A DNA stretch of 64,000 nucleotides from Pseudonocardia terrae (GTDB taxonomy: Bacteria; Actinomycetota; Actinomycetes; Mycobacteriales; Pseudonocardiaceae). Under the pieces are notes generated by a model. That model had not been told where the DNA came from, made no database searches, and worked only from the letters and a program-made list of their open reading frames with translations. The stretch lies in NCBI RefSeq assembly GCF_021343995.1, contig NZ_JAJTTE010000020.1:1-64000 (forward strand), written 5' to 3'. This document shows, piece by piece, positions 17,367 through 27,016 of the stretch. The position numbers and the translations under genes were made by a program. How positions within the stretch are numbered: position 1 is the stretch's first letter; each line of letters opens with the position of its first letter.

Positions 17367-18290
17367 ATGTGGGAGCCGGTCGGACCGCTGCCCGCGCACG
17401 TCTACTGGAAACGGCGCTGGCTGGCGCTGTTGTCCGTCATCGGCTTCTTCGTGGTGATCGGCTTCTCCGTCGCCGCGTTCACCCGCCCCACGCACGACCC
17501 CGGTCCGATCGACGAGGCCACGAACCGCGCGGCCAACAGCTCCGCCCTGCCGTCGGGGTCGGCGTCCGGGACCCTGCCCGGGTCCGCCGGGTCCGCCGGG
17601 TCCGCGTCGGCCGCGGCGCCGTCGACCGGCGCCCACCTCGACCCGACGACGGGCGACCCTTCGGCCGGGCCCGGCACCTCCGTCGACACGCCGCTGTCGG
17701 CCACGGGGGTGCCGATCGGGACGTCCGCCCCCGGCGCGACGACGTCGGGCGGGGACCCTGCCGGTGCGTTGGTCAAGGGTGGACCGGCCATGACCACCGC
17801 GACCACCACCGACGAGTCGAAGCGTCCCGACGACACTCCGCGTGCCTCGGTGCCGGTGCCGCCGACCGAGCCCGCGCCGCCGACCGGGCCGCCGCCCTGC
17901 ACGAACGACATGATCGCGGTCGGCGCGGAGATCGACGCCCCGCAGCACAGGGTCGGCGACCGGCCGGAGCTGCGGCTCACCGTCGTCAACATCAGCAACC
18001 AGGCCTGCGTACGGGACCTGGACGGCGCACTGCAGGAGATCGTGGTGTGGGACCGTCCGATCACGACCCGGCTGTGGTCGAGCAACGACTGCGTGAACCC
18101 GTCCACACAGGACCTGCGAACCCTCGTGCCGGGTCAGCCGGTGGCCTTCGCGGTCACCTGGTCGGGGCTGTCGTCGAACCCCGGCTGCACGGCGGCCCGG
18201 ACCCGGCTGCCGGCCGGCGACTACACCCTGCTGACCCGGGTCGCCGACAAGATCAGCGGCCCGACCTACTTCACGCTGACGCGCGCCTGA
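17367..18290 (+). CDS. membrane-anchored protein of unknown function (Rv3587c position)
   Basis: A 307-residue protein with one membrane helix near the N-terminus (WLALLSVIGFFVVIGFSVAAF, about 20-40, here described by its first 20 residues WLALLSVIGFFVVIGFSVAA), a long Ser/Gly/Pro/Thr linker (about 50-170), and a C-terminal folded domain with two or more cysteines (PPCTNDMIAVGAEID, then ISNQACVRDLDG). It is divergent from mutY, in the place of the conserved membrane protein Rv3587c. Its last 20 bp overlap the end of radA on the other strand. Confidence 0.8.
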   Translation: MWEPVGPLPAHVYWKRRWLALLSVIGFFVVIGFSVAAFTRPTHDPGPIDEATNRAANSSALPSGSASGTLPGSAGSAGSASAAAPSTGAHLDPTTGDPSAGPGTSVDTPLSATGVPIGTSAPGATTSGGDPAGALVKGGPAMTTATTTDESKRPDDTPRASVPVPPTEPAPPTGPPPCTNDMIAVGAEIDAPQHRVGDRPELRLTVVNISNQACVRDLDGALQEIVVWDRPITTRLWSSNDCVNPSTQDLRTLVPGQPVAFAVTWSGLSSNPGCTAARTRLPAGDYTLLTRVADKISGPTYFTLTRA

Positions 18291-19683
18291 TCCGCGCCAG
18301 CACCTGCGACACGTCCGAGACCTCGGTGACCTTCATCCCGGTCCCGGTGCCCGCGTCGCTGTCCGGCGGTACCAGGGCGTGGGTGAAGCCGAGCCGGGCG
18401 GCCTCGGCCAGCCGCCGGCGGACCCCGGAGACCCGGCGCACCTCCCCGGCCAGCCCCAGCTCACCCAGGACCACGAGGTCCGGAGGGAGGGCGACGTCGT
18501 TCTTCGCGGAGGCCACGGCCATCGCCAGGGCCAGGTCGGCCGCCGGCTCCGTGACCTTCATCCCGCCGACCGTGGCGGTGTAGACCTCGGAGTCCTGCAG
18601 CCGCACGCCGCCACGCCGCTCCAGGATCGCCAGCAGCATGGCCACCCGCGAGCTGTCCAGCCCGCTCACGGCCCGCCGGGGAGTGGGCATCGACGACGAC
18701 GCGACGAGCGCCTGGACCTCGGCCAGCAGGGGCCGCCGCCCGTCCATGACGACGGTGACGGCGGTTCCCGGCACGACCGACGCCTGGGTGGCCCCGAACC
18801 GGGCGAGGAACAGCCCGGACGGATCCGGGAGGCCGACGATGCCCTCGTCCCGCAGCTCGAAGCAGCCGACCTCGTCCGCCGGCCCGAAGCGGTTCTTCAC
18901 CCCGCGGACCATCCGCAGGGTGGAGTGCTTGTCGCCCTCGAACGCCAGCACCACGTCGACGAGGTGCTCGAGCGCCCGGGGACCGGCGATGTTGCCGTCC
19001 TTCGTCACGTGCCCGACGAGCAGCACGGGCAGCCCGCGCTCCTTCGCCAGAGCGGTGAGCGCCACGGTGACAGCGCGGGTCTGCGTGACGCCGCCGGGCG
19101 ATCCGTCGACCTCCGGCGAGGTCATGGTCTGCACCGAGTCGACGATCAGCAGGTCGGGGCGCAGCGCGTCGACGTGCCCGAGGATCGACGAGAGATCCGA
19201 CTCGGCCGCCAGGAACAGCCGGTCGTGCAGGGCCCCGGTGCGCTCGGCCCGCAGCCGGACCTGGCCCGCGGACTCCTCACCGGTGACGTAGAGGACCGAG
19301 CCGCCGCGCAGGGACGCCGCGGCCTTCGCGGCCACCTCGAGCAGGAGTGTGGACTTGCCCACGCCGGGCTCGCCGGCGAGCAGCACCACCGCGCCGGGGA
19401 CCAGGCCGCCGCCCAGCACCCGGTCCAGCTCGTCGACCCCGGAGGGCCGGGCCCGGGCGGAGTCGAGGGCGACCTCGGCGATCGGGCGGGCCGGGGTGCT
19501 CGGCGCCCCCGCCGCGACCCTGCGCAGGCCACCGCCGGTCGCCGCGGTGCGGACGGGCTCGGCCTGCTCGGTCAGCGTGCCCCAGGCCTGGCAGCCGGGG
19601 CAGCGGCCCACCCACTGCGCGGCGCGGTGGCCGCACTCGCTGCAGACGTACGAGCTGCGGGCGGCGCGGGTCCTCGTGGTCAT
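18271..19683 (-). CDS. radA: DNA repair protein RadA
   Basis: This 470-residue RecA-like branch-migration helicase takes part in recombination. The zinc finger is C14, C17, C28 and C31 in CSECGHRAAQWVGRCPGC. Walker A is GEPGVGKS (104-111). The RadA-specific KNRFG motif appears as VKNRFGPADEVG, and the C-terminus is the Lon-like domain (TEPAADLALAMAVASAKND). The length is normal. It is followed on the same strand by the tail-to-tail overlap with the membrane protein gene. In mycobacteria disA follows radA; here it does not. Confidence 0.96.
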   Translation of the reverse strand: MTTRTRAARSSYVCSECGHRAAQWVGRCPGCQAWGTLTEQAEPVRTAATGGGLRRVAAGAPSTPARPIAEVALDSARARPSGVDELDRVLGGGLVPGAVVLLAGEPGVGKSTLLLEVAAKAAASLRGGSVLYVTGEESAGQVRLRAERTGALHDRLFLAAESDLSSILGHVDALRPDLLIVDSVQTMTSPEVDGSPGGVTQTRAVTVALTALAKERGLPVLLVGHVTKDGNIAGPRALEHLVDVVLAFEGDKHSTLRMVRGVKNRFGPADEVGCFELRDEGIVGLPDPSGLFLARFGATQASVVPGTAVTVVMDGRRPLLAEVQALVASSSMPTPRRAVSGLDSSRVAMLLAILERRGGVRLQDSEVYTATVGGMKVTEPAADLALAMAVASAKNDVALPPDLVVLGELGLAGEVRRVSGVRRRLAEAARLGFTHALVPPDSDAGTGTGMKVTEVSDVSQVLARIRRASA

Positions 19684-19724
19684 GGCGGGTCAGCGCCGGA
19701 CGACGCGCGCCGGTGGGCGCGGGC

Positions 19725-20330
19725 TCAGTGGCCGCCGCCCTCGGCGGCGCCCTGGGCCGGCGCCTCGTCCTGGCGCGGCGTGGTCGGGTTCGCCACCGGG
19801 AGGTCGACCGTCAGCGGGCCGGCCTTCTCGAAGACGAGCGTGAGCGGGTAGGTGCGGCCGGCCACGATGTCGTCCTGCAGGCCGGTGATCTCCACGGTGA
19901 CCCGCTTGGCGCCCGGAATGGCGGTGACGTCGCCCTCGGTGCCCGAGACCAGCGGCAGCCGGGGGGCGAGGGTCTGCTCGCCGGTGACGGTGACCTGCGT
20001 GCCGACCGGGCTGGAGGCCGAGACGAGCCGGTCGGCCGCCCCGCCGTCGTTCACGATCACCATCTCGACGAGGGCCTGGCCGCCCTTCTGGTAGACGGTC
20101 CCGGTCGGGGCGAGGCCGGTCGGCCAGGCGATCTCGGCGTTGCGCACGGCCACGTCGCCCACGACGCCGCCGGTCCCGCCGACGGCCGAGACCTGCTCGG
20201 AGGTCTGCGCGAGCTGACCCGCACCGCAGCCGGACAGGACGAGGGCGCCCAGGGTGGCCGTGCCGGCGGCCAGGACCTTCCACGCGCCCGGGCGCGTGGC
20301 GGAGCGTCGGGGGGAGGTCGCGCGGCTCAC
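19725..20330 (-). CDS. lpqE: LpqE-like lipoprotein
   Basis: A 201-residue exported lipoprotein. The signal peptide ends in the lipobox LSGC, and the mature part has the beta-rich PCuAC/DUF461-like copper-chaperone fold pattern (ALVEMVIVNDGGAADRL, then TYPLTLVFEKAGPLTVDLPV). The usual Met/His copper ligands are not evident, so copper binding is unproven. It lies between carD (divergent) and radA (same strand), exactly where lpqE (Rv3584) lies in M. tuberculosis. Confidence 0.8.
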   Translation of the reverse strand: MSRATSPRRSATRPGAWKVLAAGTATLGALVLSGCGAGQLAQTSEQVSAVGGTGGVVGDVAVRNAEIAWPTGLAPTGTVYQKGGQALVEMVIVNDGGAADRLVSASSPVGTQVTVTGEQTLAPRLPLVSGTEGDVTAIPGAKRVTVEITGLQDDIVAGRTYPLTLVFEKAGPLTVDLPVANPTTPRQDEAPAQGAAEGGGH

Positions 20331-20560
20331 GGTTCGGGTGTCCTTCCTGACGGCCGGTCGTGCGGGTGCAGCCTAGTCGCCGGGTCCGACAGTCCGTGCA
20401 CTCGGCTCTCGTGGCGTGCTCCCACGGACCCCCGCGTACCCGCGTCTGCACGTTTTACGCGCGTTGTCAACCCCGTGACCTGCGACGATGTGCCCTCCCG
20501 TCCGACGGGGGGCGGGTCGGGCGTGTTAACCTGGGTGCAGCGAAAGGGGCCAGAGGACAC

Positions 20561-21052
20561 ATGGTTTTCAAGGTCGGAGAGACCGTCGTCTACCCGCACC
20601 ACGGTGCCGCTCTCATCGAGGCGATCGAGACCAGGACGATCAAGGGCGAGGAGCGCAAGTACCTCGTCCTGAAGGTCGCCCAGGGAGATCTGACGGTTCG
20701 CGTTCCCGCCGAGAACGCAGAGGTCGTGGGCGTTCGCGATGTCGTGGGCCAGGAGGGGTTGGACCGGGTGTTCGAGGTGCTGCGCACCCCGCACACCGAG
20801 GAGCCCACCAACTGGTCGCGCCGGTACAAGGCGAACCTGGAGAAGCTCGCGTCGGGCGACGTGAACAAGGTGGCCGAGGTCGTCCGCGACCTCTGGCGCC
20901 GGGAGAAGGACCGCGGGCTGTCCGCGGGCGAGAAGCGGATGCTGGCGAAGGCCCGGCAGATCCTCGTCAGCGAGCTCGCGCTGGCCGAGGGCACGGACGA
21001 GGAGCGGGCCGAAGCCCTGCTCGACGAGGTGCTGGCGACCACCAACGCCTGA
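20561..21052 (+). CDS. carD: RNA polymerase-binding transcription regulator CarD
   Basis: A 163-residue global regulator that binds the RNA polymerase beta subunit and stabilizes open promoter complexes. The N-terminal Tudor-like polymerase-interaction domain opens [20 protein letters not shown]. The C-terminal helical DNA-binding domain carries [18 protein letters not shown] and the conserved tryptophan in [18 protein letters not shown] 20561 follows AGAGGACAC. The upstream gap is notably AT-richer (TTGTCA at 20464, GTTAACCT at 20525), consistent with a promoter, but I cannot fix its boxes. Confidence 0.97.
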   Translation: MVFKVGETVVYPHHGAALIEAIETRTIKGEERKYLVLKVAQGDLTVRVPAENAEVVGVRDVVGQEGLDRVFEVLRTPHTEEPTNWSRRYKANLEKLASGDVNKVAEVVRDLWRREKDRGLSAGEKRMLAKARQILVSELALAEGTDEERAEALLDEVLATTNA

Positions 21053-21129
21053 CCCGCCCCGCGATCGGCACGGTACGGCCCCATGGTGCCCACGGCCCGG
21101 CCGGCGTACGCGCCGGCGCGGAGGATGCG

Positions 21130-21846
21130 GTGAGTGTCGCGGCGGTCGTGCCGGCCGCCGGATCCGGCACCCGCCTCGGCGCCGGCGTGCCCAAGGCCTT
21201 CGTGCCGCTGGCAGGCGTGCCGATCGTGGTCCGGGCCGTCGACGGTCTGCTGGCCTCCGGCGCGGTCGACGAGGTGCTCGTCGCCGTGCCGGCCGACCTG
21301 CTCGACCACGCGCGGTCGCTGCTCGACGGCCGCCCCGTCACCGTCCTGGTGGGGGGCGGCGAGCGCACGGCGTCGGTGCGCCTCGCGCTCGACGTGCTGT
21401 CCGGTCCCCACGGCTGTGAACGACGGAGGGGACCCGCAGGTGACGGGCCACCCGAGGTCGTGCTGGTGCACGACGCCGCGCGCCCGCTCACACCGCCCGC
21501 GCTGGTCGCGGCGGTGGTGGCGGAGGTGCGGGCCGGTCACCCGGCGGTCGTACCCGCGCTCCCCCTGGCCGACACCGTCAAACGGGTGCGAATCGCCGCC
21601 GAGGTCGAGGCGACCGTCGACCGGTCCGAACTGCGCGCCGTCCAGACCCCGCAGGGCTTCGCGTGGGAGACGCTGCGCGCGGCCTACGAGAAGTCCGGTG
21701 TGGACGCCGTCGCCACGGACGACGCCGGCCTGGTCGAGCGGCTCGGCGAGCCGGTCGTCACCGTGCCGGGCGATCCCGCGGCGTTCAAGGTGACCACGCC
21801 CTGGGACCTGCGGATCGCGGAACTGCTGCTGGAGGACAAGGCGTGA
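21130..21846 (+). CDS. ispD: 2-C-methyl-D-erythritol 4-phosphate cytidylyltransferase
   Basis: This 238-residue enzyme joins CTP to methylerythritol phosphate in the non-mevalonate isoprenoid pathway. The nucleotide-binding loop is [18 protein letters not shown], with [13 protein letters not shown] and [15 protein letters not shown] later. GTG 21130 follows GGAGGATGCG. It overlaps ispF by GTGA, so the two consecutive-pathway enzymes are coupled. Confidence 0.96.
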   Translation: MSVAAVVPAAGSGTRLGAGVPKAFVPLAGVPIVVRAVDGLLASGAVDEVLVAVPADLLDHARSLLDGRPVTVLVGGGERTASVRLALDVLSGPHGCERRRGPAGDGPPEVVLVHDAARPLTPPALVAAVVAEVRAGHPAVVPALPLADTVKRVRIAAEVEATVDRSELRAVQTPQGFAWETLRAAYEKSGVDAVATDDAGLVERLGEPVVTVPGDPAAFKVTTPWDLRIAELLLEDKA

Positions 21847-22313
21847 GGACCGGGATCGGCACGGACGTGCACCCCGTCGAACCCGGGCGGCCCTGCTGGA
21901 TCGCCGGGCTGTGGTGGGAGGGCGTCGACGGGTGCGCCGGCCATTCGGACGGCGACGTCGCCTGCCACGCCCTCTGCGACGCCCTGCTCTCCGCCGCCGG
22001 GCTCGGCGACCTCGGCGCGGTGTTCGGCACCGGTCGCCCCGAGTGGTCGGGCGCGAGCGGCGTCGCGCTCCTCGCCGAGGCCCATCGGCTGATCACCGCC
22101 GAGGGCTGGCGGGTCGGCAACGCCGCGGTGCAGGTGATCGGCAACCACCCGAAGATCGGCACCCGCCGGGACGAGGCGCAGAAGGTCCTGTCGGAGGTCG
22201 TCGGCGGGCCGGTGTCGGTCTCCGGCACCACCACGGACGGGCTCGGACTGACCGGCCGCGGGGAGGGCATCGCCGCGATCGCCACGGCCCTCCTCCTCCC
22301 CGCGTCGGCCTGA
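21843..22313 (+). CDS. ispF: 2-C-methyl-D-erythritol 2,4-cyclodiphosphate synthase
   Basis: A 156-residue enzyme forming methylerythritol cyclodiphosphate. The zinc ligands are in GTDVHPVE and [17 protein letters not shown], and the C-terminal signature is [17 protein letters not shown]. It starts with GTG overlapping the ispD stop. Confidence 0.96.
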   Translation: MRTGIGTDVHPVEPGRPCWIAGLWWEGVDGCAGHSDGDVACHALCDALLSAAGLGDLGAVFGTGRPEWSGASGVALLAEAHRLITAEGWRVGNAAVQVIGNHPKIGTRRDEAQKVLSEVVGGPVSVSGTTTDGLGLTGRGEGIAAIATALLLPASA

Positions 22314-22315
22314 GC

Positions 22316-22362
22316 GGGCGGCGCTCCCGATCAGCGGGTCCGAGCCGGAGCGCCGACCGCCC
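22316..22362. terminator. hairpin terminator between convergent ispF and VOC genes
   Basis: GGCGCTCC (22320-22327) and GGAGCGCC (22347-22354) are perfect complements around a 19-base loop. The stem can extend outward with GGGCG and CCGCCC. It lies directly after the ispF stop, in the 82-bp gap between convergent genes, so it may serve both. Confidence 0.65.
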
Positions 22363-22395
22363 GTCGGGCCGCCCTCCCCCGCTGTCACTCCGCTC

Positions 22396-22830
22396 TCATT
22401 CCGGGAACATCGCCTTGGTCCGCTCCTCGACCTCCTCCGGGGTCAGGTCCTCGGTCCGCTGGGCGACCATCCACTGGTGGCCGAACGGGTCGGTGAGCCG
22501 GCCGCCGCGCTCGCCGTAGGGCTGGTCAGCGATCGGGAACCGCACGGTCGCCCCGTTCTTCTCCATGAGCGCGCCCACGGCGTCGGCGTCGGCGACGTAG
22601 AGGGCGAGGATCGCCGAGCCGCCGCCGTCCGGCGGAGCGGGGTCGTACTCGTCGCCGTCCTTGACCGCCCACACGACATCCCCGGCGCGCAGCAGGGCGT
22701 GCACGACGTTTCCGCCGGGGGTCGCGTACCGCTCGACGAGCTCGGCGCCGAACGCCTCGCGGTAGAAGGCGATCGCCGCGTCGGCGCCCCGGACGGGCAG
22801 GCGGGGGTAGAGCTGCTCGATGCGTGTCAT
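22396..22830 (-). CDS. VOC (glyoxalase/bleomycin-resistance) family protein
   Basis: A 144-residue single-domain metal-dependent-fold protein of the PhnB-like subgroup, seen from [20 protein letters not shown], then FGAELVERY and the closing [19 protein letters not shown]. The His in FGHQW and Glu residues could bind metal. The substrate is unknown. It is convergent with ispF and divergent from cysS. Confidence 0.85.
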   Translation of the reverse strand: MTRIEQLYPRLPVRGADAAIAFYREAFGAELVERYATPGGNVVHALLRAGDVVWAVKDGDEYDPAPPDGGGSAILALYVADADAVGALMEKNGATVRFPIADQPYGERGGRLTDPFGHQWMVAQRTEDLTPEEVEERTKAMFPE

Positions 22831-22927
22831 GCCGCCCAGCGTGCCCGGACGGCCGTCCGGCGTCTTGGAGGAATGTGATGCAGCCCTGCCGCAGTCCCCG
22901 GACCAGGGCGTCCGTACCCTGGGGAGG

Positions 22928-24337
22928 GTGAGCGTCCGACTCTTCGACACCCTGACCAGGACGCAGCGGGACTTCGTGCCGCTGCGGGCCGGAGCCGTGT
23001 CGATGTACGTCTGTGGCGCCACGGTGCAGGGACTGCCGCACATCGGGCACGTCCGCAGCTCGCTGAACTACGACGTGCTGCGCCGGTGGCTGGGCCGTTC
23101 GGAGCCCGGCCGCGAGGGCCTCGACGTCACGCTCGTGCGGAACGTCACCGACATCGACGACAAGATCCTGCGCAAGGCGGCCGAGGCAGGCCGACCCTGG
23201 TGGGAGTGGGCCGCGACGCACGAGCGGGCCTTCTCCGCGGCGTACGACGCGCTGGGTTGCCTCCCGGCGTCGCTCGAGCCGCGGGCCACCGGGCACGTCA
23301 CGCAGATGGTCGCCTACATCGACCGGCTGATCGAGGGCGGGCACGCCTACGCCGCGGGTGGCGACGTCTACTTCGCCGTCCGCACGTTCCCGGACTACGG
23401 GCGGCTGTCGGGCCAGAAGGTCGACGACGTCGCGCAGGGCGAGGGCGACCAGAACGCCAAGCGGGATTCGCTGGACTTCACGCTGTGGAAGGCCGCCAAG
23501 CCGGGTGAGCCGTCGTGGCCCACCCCGTGGGGGCCGGGCCGGCCGGGCTGGCACCTCGAGTGCTCGGCGATGGCCACCACCTACCTCGGGCCGGAGTTCG
23601 ACATCCACGGCGGCGGGCTCGACCTGGTGTTCCCGCACCACGAGAACGAGCGCGCCCAGTCCTGCGCGGTGGGCGACCGGTTCGCGCGGTACTGGCTGCA
23701 CAACGCGTGGGTCACCATGGGCGGCGAGAAGATGTCGAAGTCGCTCGGCAACACGTTGTCGATCGACGCGTTGCTCCAGCGGGTCCGCGGCGTCGAGCTG
23801 CGGTACTACCTCGTCGGCCCGCACTACCGGTCGGCGATCGAGTACTCCGACGCCGCACTGTCCGAGGCGGTCGCGGCGTTCCGGCGGATCGAGTCGTTCC
23901 TGCACCGCACCGGCGAGCGGGCCGGTGCGCCGGGAGTCGCCGACCGGGTGCCGGCGGAGTTCGCCGCCGCGCTCGACGACGACCTGGGCACGCCCGGCGG
24001 CCTCGCCGTGCTGCACACCACGGTGCGGGAGGGAAACGCCGCGCTCGACTCCGGCGACAGGAAGGCGGCGACCGCGGCGGCCGAGTCCGTCCGCGCGATG
24101 GCCGCCGTGCTCGGCGTCGACCCGCTCGACCCGCGCTGGCGCGGCGGTGACCGCGCCGACGAGGCCGCGCTCGGCGCACTGACCTCGCTCGTCGAGGAGC
24201 TGCTGGAGCGCCGTCAGGCGGCCCGCAAGGCGAAGGACTTCGCCGAGGCGGACGCGCTGCGCGACCGGCTGCTCGCGGCGGGCATCGCCGTCGAGGACGG
24301 CGCCGACGGCCCCACGTGGTCGCTCAAGAACGCCTGA
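22928..24337 (+). CDS. cysS: cysteinyl-tRNA synthetase
   Basis: This 469-residue enzyme charges tRNA-Cys. The first zinc cysteine is C29 in [16 protein letters not shown], with HIGH at 38-41. KMSKS is at 268-272 in [11 protein letters not shown]. The zinc site continues in WHLECSAMA and [10 protein letters not shown]. The chosen GTG at 22928 gives the family N-terminus [15 protein letters not shown], although its GGGGAGG purines abut the start. rlmB follows 17 bp later. Confidence 0.96.
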   Translation: MSVRLFDTLTRTQRDFVPLRAGAVSMYVCGATVQGLPHIGHVRSSLNYDVLRRWLGRSEPGREGLDVTLVRNVTDIDDKILRKAAEAGRPWWEWAATHERAFSAAYDALGCLPASLEPRATGHVTQMVAYIDRLIEGGHAYAAGGDVYFAVRTFPDYGRLSGQKVDDVAQGEGDQNAKRDSLDFTLWKAAKPGEPSWPTPWGPGRPGWHLECSAMATTYLGPEFDIHGGGLDLVFPHHENERAQSCAVGDRFARYWLHNAWVTMGGEKMSKSLGNTLSIDALLQRVRGVELRYYLVGPHYRSAIEYSDAALSEAVAAFRRIESFLHRTGERAGAPGVADRVPAEFAAALDDDLGTPGGLAVLHTTVREGNAALDSGDRKAATAAAESVRAMAAVLGVDPLDPRWRGGDRADEAALGALTSLVEELLERRQAARKAKDFAEADALRDRLLAAGIAVEDGADGPTWSLKNA

Positions 24338-24354
24338 ACCAAGAGACAGGGAAC

Positions 24355-25317
24355 ATGGCCGGCAACTCCAAGCGCCGCGGTGCGGTGCGCAAGGAAGGCA
24401 CGAAGAAGGGCGCCGTCGTCGGCTCCGGGGGCCAGCGCCGCCGCGGGCTCGAGGGCAAGGGGCCGACGCCGCCCGCGTCCGCGCGCAAGGGGCACCCGGC
24501 CCAGCGCCGGGCGGCGGCGAAGGACCGCCGCGCCGCCGCGGGCACCCGCGGGCGCCGTCCCCAGGACGGCGACGTCCCGGAGACCGTGCTCGGTCGCAAC
24601 CCCGTGCTGGAGTGCCTGCGGGCCGGGGTCCCGGCCACGGCGCTGCGGGTGGTCGTCGGCGCGACGTCGGACGAGCGCGTGGCCGAGTCGGTGCACCTCG
24701 CGGCCGACGCCGGGCTGTCGATCCTCGAGGTCGAGCGCGGCGAGCTGGACCGGATCTCCGGCGGCGCCCTGCACCAGGGCATCGCGCTGCAGATCCCGCC
24801 CTACGAGTACGCGCACCCGGACGAGCTGCTGGAGGCGGCGTCGGAGTCCGGGCAGCCCGCCCTGATCGTCGCGCTCGACGGCGTCACGGACCCGCGCAAC
24901 CTGGGCGCGGTCGTGCGCTCGGTCAGCGCCTTCGGCGGGCACGGCGTGGTCGTGCCGCAGCGCCGCTCGGCGGGGATGACCGCGGTGGCCTGGCGGACCT
25001 CGGCGGGCACGGCCGCGCGGCTGCCGGTCGCCCGCGCCACCAACCTCACCCGAACCCTGCGCGAGTACGCGCAGACCGGGCTGATGGTGGCCGGTCTCGA
25101 CGCCGAGGGCGACGTCTCGCTCGACGAGTTCGACCTCGCCACCGACCCGCTGGTGATCGTGACCGGCTCGGAGGGCAAGGGCCTGTCCCGGCTCGTCCGC
25201 GAGTCCTGCGACGTCACGGTCTCGATCCCGATGGCCGGCGAGGTCGAGTCGCTCAACGCCTCGGTGGCCGCCAGCGTGGTGCTGGCCGAGGTCGCGCGGC
25301 GCCGCCGCCAGGCCTGA
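24355..25317 (+). CDS. rlmB: 23S rRNA 2'-O-methyltransferase, RlmB/TrmH family
   Basis: A 320-residue SPOUT-fold rRNA methyltransferase. The first 70 residues are a basic, disordered extension ([10 protein letters not shown] and similar). The substrate-binding domain follows, then the three SPOUT motifs [31 protein letters not shown] and [18 protein letters not shown]. It is placed after cysS, as in mycobacteria (Rv3579c). Confidence 0.93.
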   Translation: MAGNSKRRGAVRKEGTKKGAVVGSGGQRRRGLEGKGPTPPASARKGHPAQRRAAAKDRRAAAGTRGRRPQDGDVPETVLGRNPVLECLRAGVPATALRVVVGATSDERVAESVHLAADAGLSILEVERGELDRISGGALHQGIALQIPPYEYAHPDELLEAASESGQPALIVALDGVTDPRNLGAVVRSVSAFGGHGVVVPQRRSAGMTAVAWRTSAGTAARLPVARATNLTRTLREYAQTGLMVAGLDAEGDVSLDEFDLATDPLVIVTGSEGKGLSRLVRESCDVTVSIPMAGEVESLNASVAASVVLAEVARRRRQA

Positions 25318-25389
25318 GCGCCGGGCCGGTCCCACGACGGCCGGCCGCTCCGGGCTGTGGACGGCCTGCCGATCGTCCACACTGTCCGG

Positions 25390-26166
25390 ATGACCAGGAA
25401 CGACACGTCCGAGACGCTCCCGTGGATGCGCGCGGGCACCGAGCACCTGCTCGCCGTGGTCGAGGGGATCCCGGACGCCGAGCTCGGCCTCCCCGCCGCG
25501 CTCCCCGGCTGGACCCGCGCGCACGTGGTGGCCCACGTGGCGCGCAACGCCGAGGCCCTGGTCCGGTTGGCGACCTGGGCCCGCACCGGTGTCGAGACGC
25601 CGATGTACCCGAGCCCGGAGGCCCGGGCCGAGGAGATCGAGGAGACCTCCGGCCGGCCGCCGGAGGTGCTGCGCTCCGAGCTCACCTCCACCGCCCGGGA
25701 GCTCGACGAGGCGCTCGGCGCGCTCACCCCGCAGCAGTGGGAGACGACGATCCGCAACGCCCGGGGCCGGGAGATCCCGGCGACCGAGATCCCCTTCATG
25801 CGGATCCGCGAGGTCTGGATCCACGCGGCCGACCTCGGCACGGGTGCCTCGCTGGCGGATCTGCCCGCCGGCGTCGTCGACCTCCTGCTCGACGACGTCA
25901 CGGCCACCCTGTCCGGACGGGAGGGCTGCCCGACCCTGCTGCTCGCCCCGACCGACCGCGAGCGGGTGTGGCAGCTGGGCGACCCGGGGGCGACGCCGGC
26001 GCCGGTCGTGTCGAGCCCAGGCGAGTCGATCCCGGCCGAGTCGGCGCCGCTGGGGGAGATGGAGACGACGAAGGCGCCGGCCGTGGACATCGTCGGCTGG
26101 CTGACGGGCCGGGCCCCGGCGAGCGTGCTGCCGGGGACCCCGCCCGAGCTGCCGCGCTGGCTCTGA
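25390..26166 (+). CDS. maleylpyruvate isomerase family (MDMPI, DinB-like) protein
   Basis: A 258-residue member of the mycothiol-dependent maleylpyruvate isomerase family. The N-terminal DinB-like bundle has the metal-type histidines in GWTRAHVVAHVARNAE and MRIREVWIHAADLG, spaced as expected. The C-terminal domain is the family extension ending ASVLPGTPPELPRW. Many members act on other substrates, so the reaction is uncertain. Start ATG 25390 lacks a strong ribosome binding site. Confidence 0.82.
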   Translation: MTRNDTSETLPWMRAGTEHLLAVVEGIPDAELGLPAALPGWTRAHVVAHVARNAEALVRLATWARTGVETPMYPSPEARAEEIEETSGRPPEVLRSELTSTARELDEALGALTPQQWETTIRNARGREIPATEIPFMRIREVWIHAADLGTGASLADLPAGVVDLLLDDVTATLSGREGCPTLLLAPTDRERVWQLGDPGATPAPVVSSPGESIPAESAPLGEMETTKAPAVDIVGWLTGRAPASVLPGTPPELPRWL

Positions 26167-26173
26167 CCTCGGC

Positions 26174-27016
26174 TCAGCCGGCGCGCACGCGCCCGCGGAC
26201 CCGGCCCACGAGCCGGCAGACCAGGTAGGCCAGGAACGCGATCGTGGCGACGTAGCCCGAGATCGGCAGGCCCGGCGCCAGGCTCAGGAAGGTGCCGCCG
26301 AGCAGCGCGAGCTCCGCGATCCCGATCGCCAGGAGTGTGGCCGCCAGCGGGTTCGACGTGACCCGCGCGGCGGCCGCCCCCGGGATGATCGTGACCGAGA
26401 GGACGAGGATCGCGCCGACGATCGGCACTGCCAGCGCCGTGGTCAGGGCGACGAGGACCGCGAACAGCGGCGACAGCAGGCGCGTCGGCACCCCGCGGGC
26501 CACGGCGACGTCCGGGTCGGCGCTGGCGAACAGCAGCGGCCGGTAGACCACCGCCAGAACGGCCAGTACCACGATCGTCACACTGACGAGAACGGCGATG
26601 TTGCTGGAGTCGACGGACACGATCGAGCCCGTGAGCAGGCCGAACTTGTTCGACGCCCGGCCCTGGTAGAGCGCCAGCAGCAGCACCCCGAGACCCAGCC
26701 CGAAGGCCAGCACCACGCCGATCACCGAGTCCCGCTCGCGCTGGCGCAGGCCGAGCACGCCGAACACCAGGCCGGCGACCACCGCCCCGACGACCGCCCC
26801 GACGCTCACCGAGATCCCGACGAGCAGCGCCGCGGCCCCGCCGGTGAAGGCGAGCTCCGCCGTGCCGTGCACCGCGAACCCCATGCCGCGGGCGACGACG
26901 AGCGGGGCCAGCGCGCCCGCCACCAGGCCGAGCAGCGCGGCGGCGACGAAGGCGTTCTGCACGAACGGCAGGCCCAGCAGCTCGCCGACGCCCTCGAACC
27001 CGAACAGCCGGCTCAC
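26174..27016 (-). CDS. znuB: zinc ABC transporter permease
   Basis: A 280-residue ABC-3 family permease with about eight membrane helices, seen from VVARGMGFAVHGTAELAFTG, here quoted to 20 residues, and IVGAILVLSVTIIPGAAAAR. It works with the ATPase and lipoprotein genes upstream in the same operon. Start GTG 27016 overlaps the ATPase stop by 4 bases (GTGA). Confidence 0.92.
   Translation of the reverse strand: MSRLFGFEGVGELLGLPFVQNAFVAAALLGLVAGALAPLVVARGMGFAVHGTAELAFTGGAAALLVGISVSVGAVVGAVVAGLVFGVLGLRQRERDSVIGVVLAFGLGLGVLLLALYQGRASNKFGLLTGSIVSVDSSNIAVLVSVTIVVLAVLAVVYRPLLFASADPDVAVARGVPTRLLSPLFAVLVALTTALAVPIVGAILVLSVTIIPGAAAARVTSNPLAATLLAIGIAELALLGGTFLSLAPGLPISGYVATIAFLAYLVCRLVGRVRGRVRAG

Noticed and set aside
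22820-22927. 36-codon N-terminal extension of cysteinyl-tRNA synthetase
   Set aside because: The extension overlaps the VOC gene start and lacks family similarity; GTG 22928 gives the normal N-terminus.
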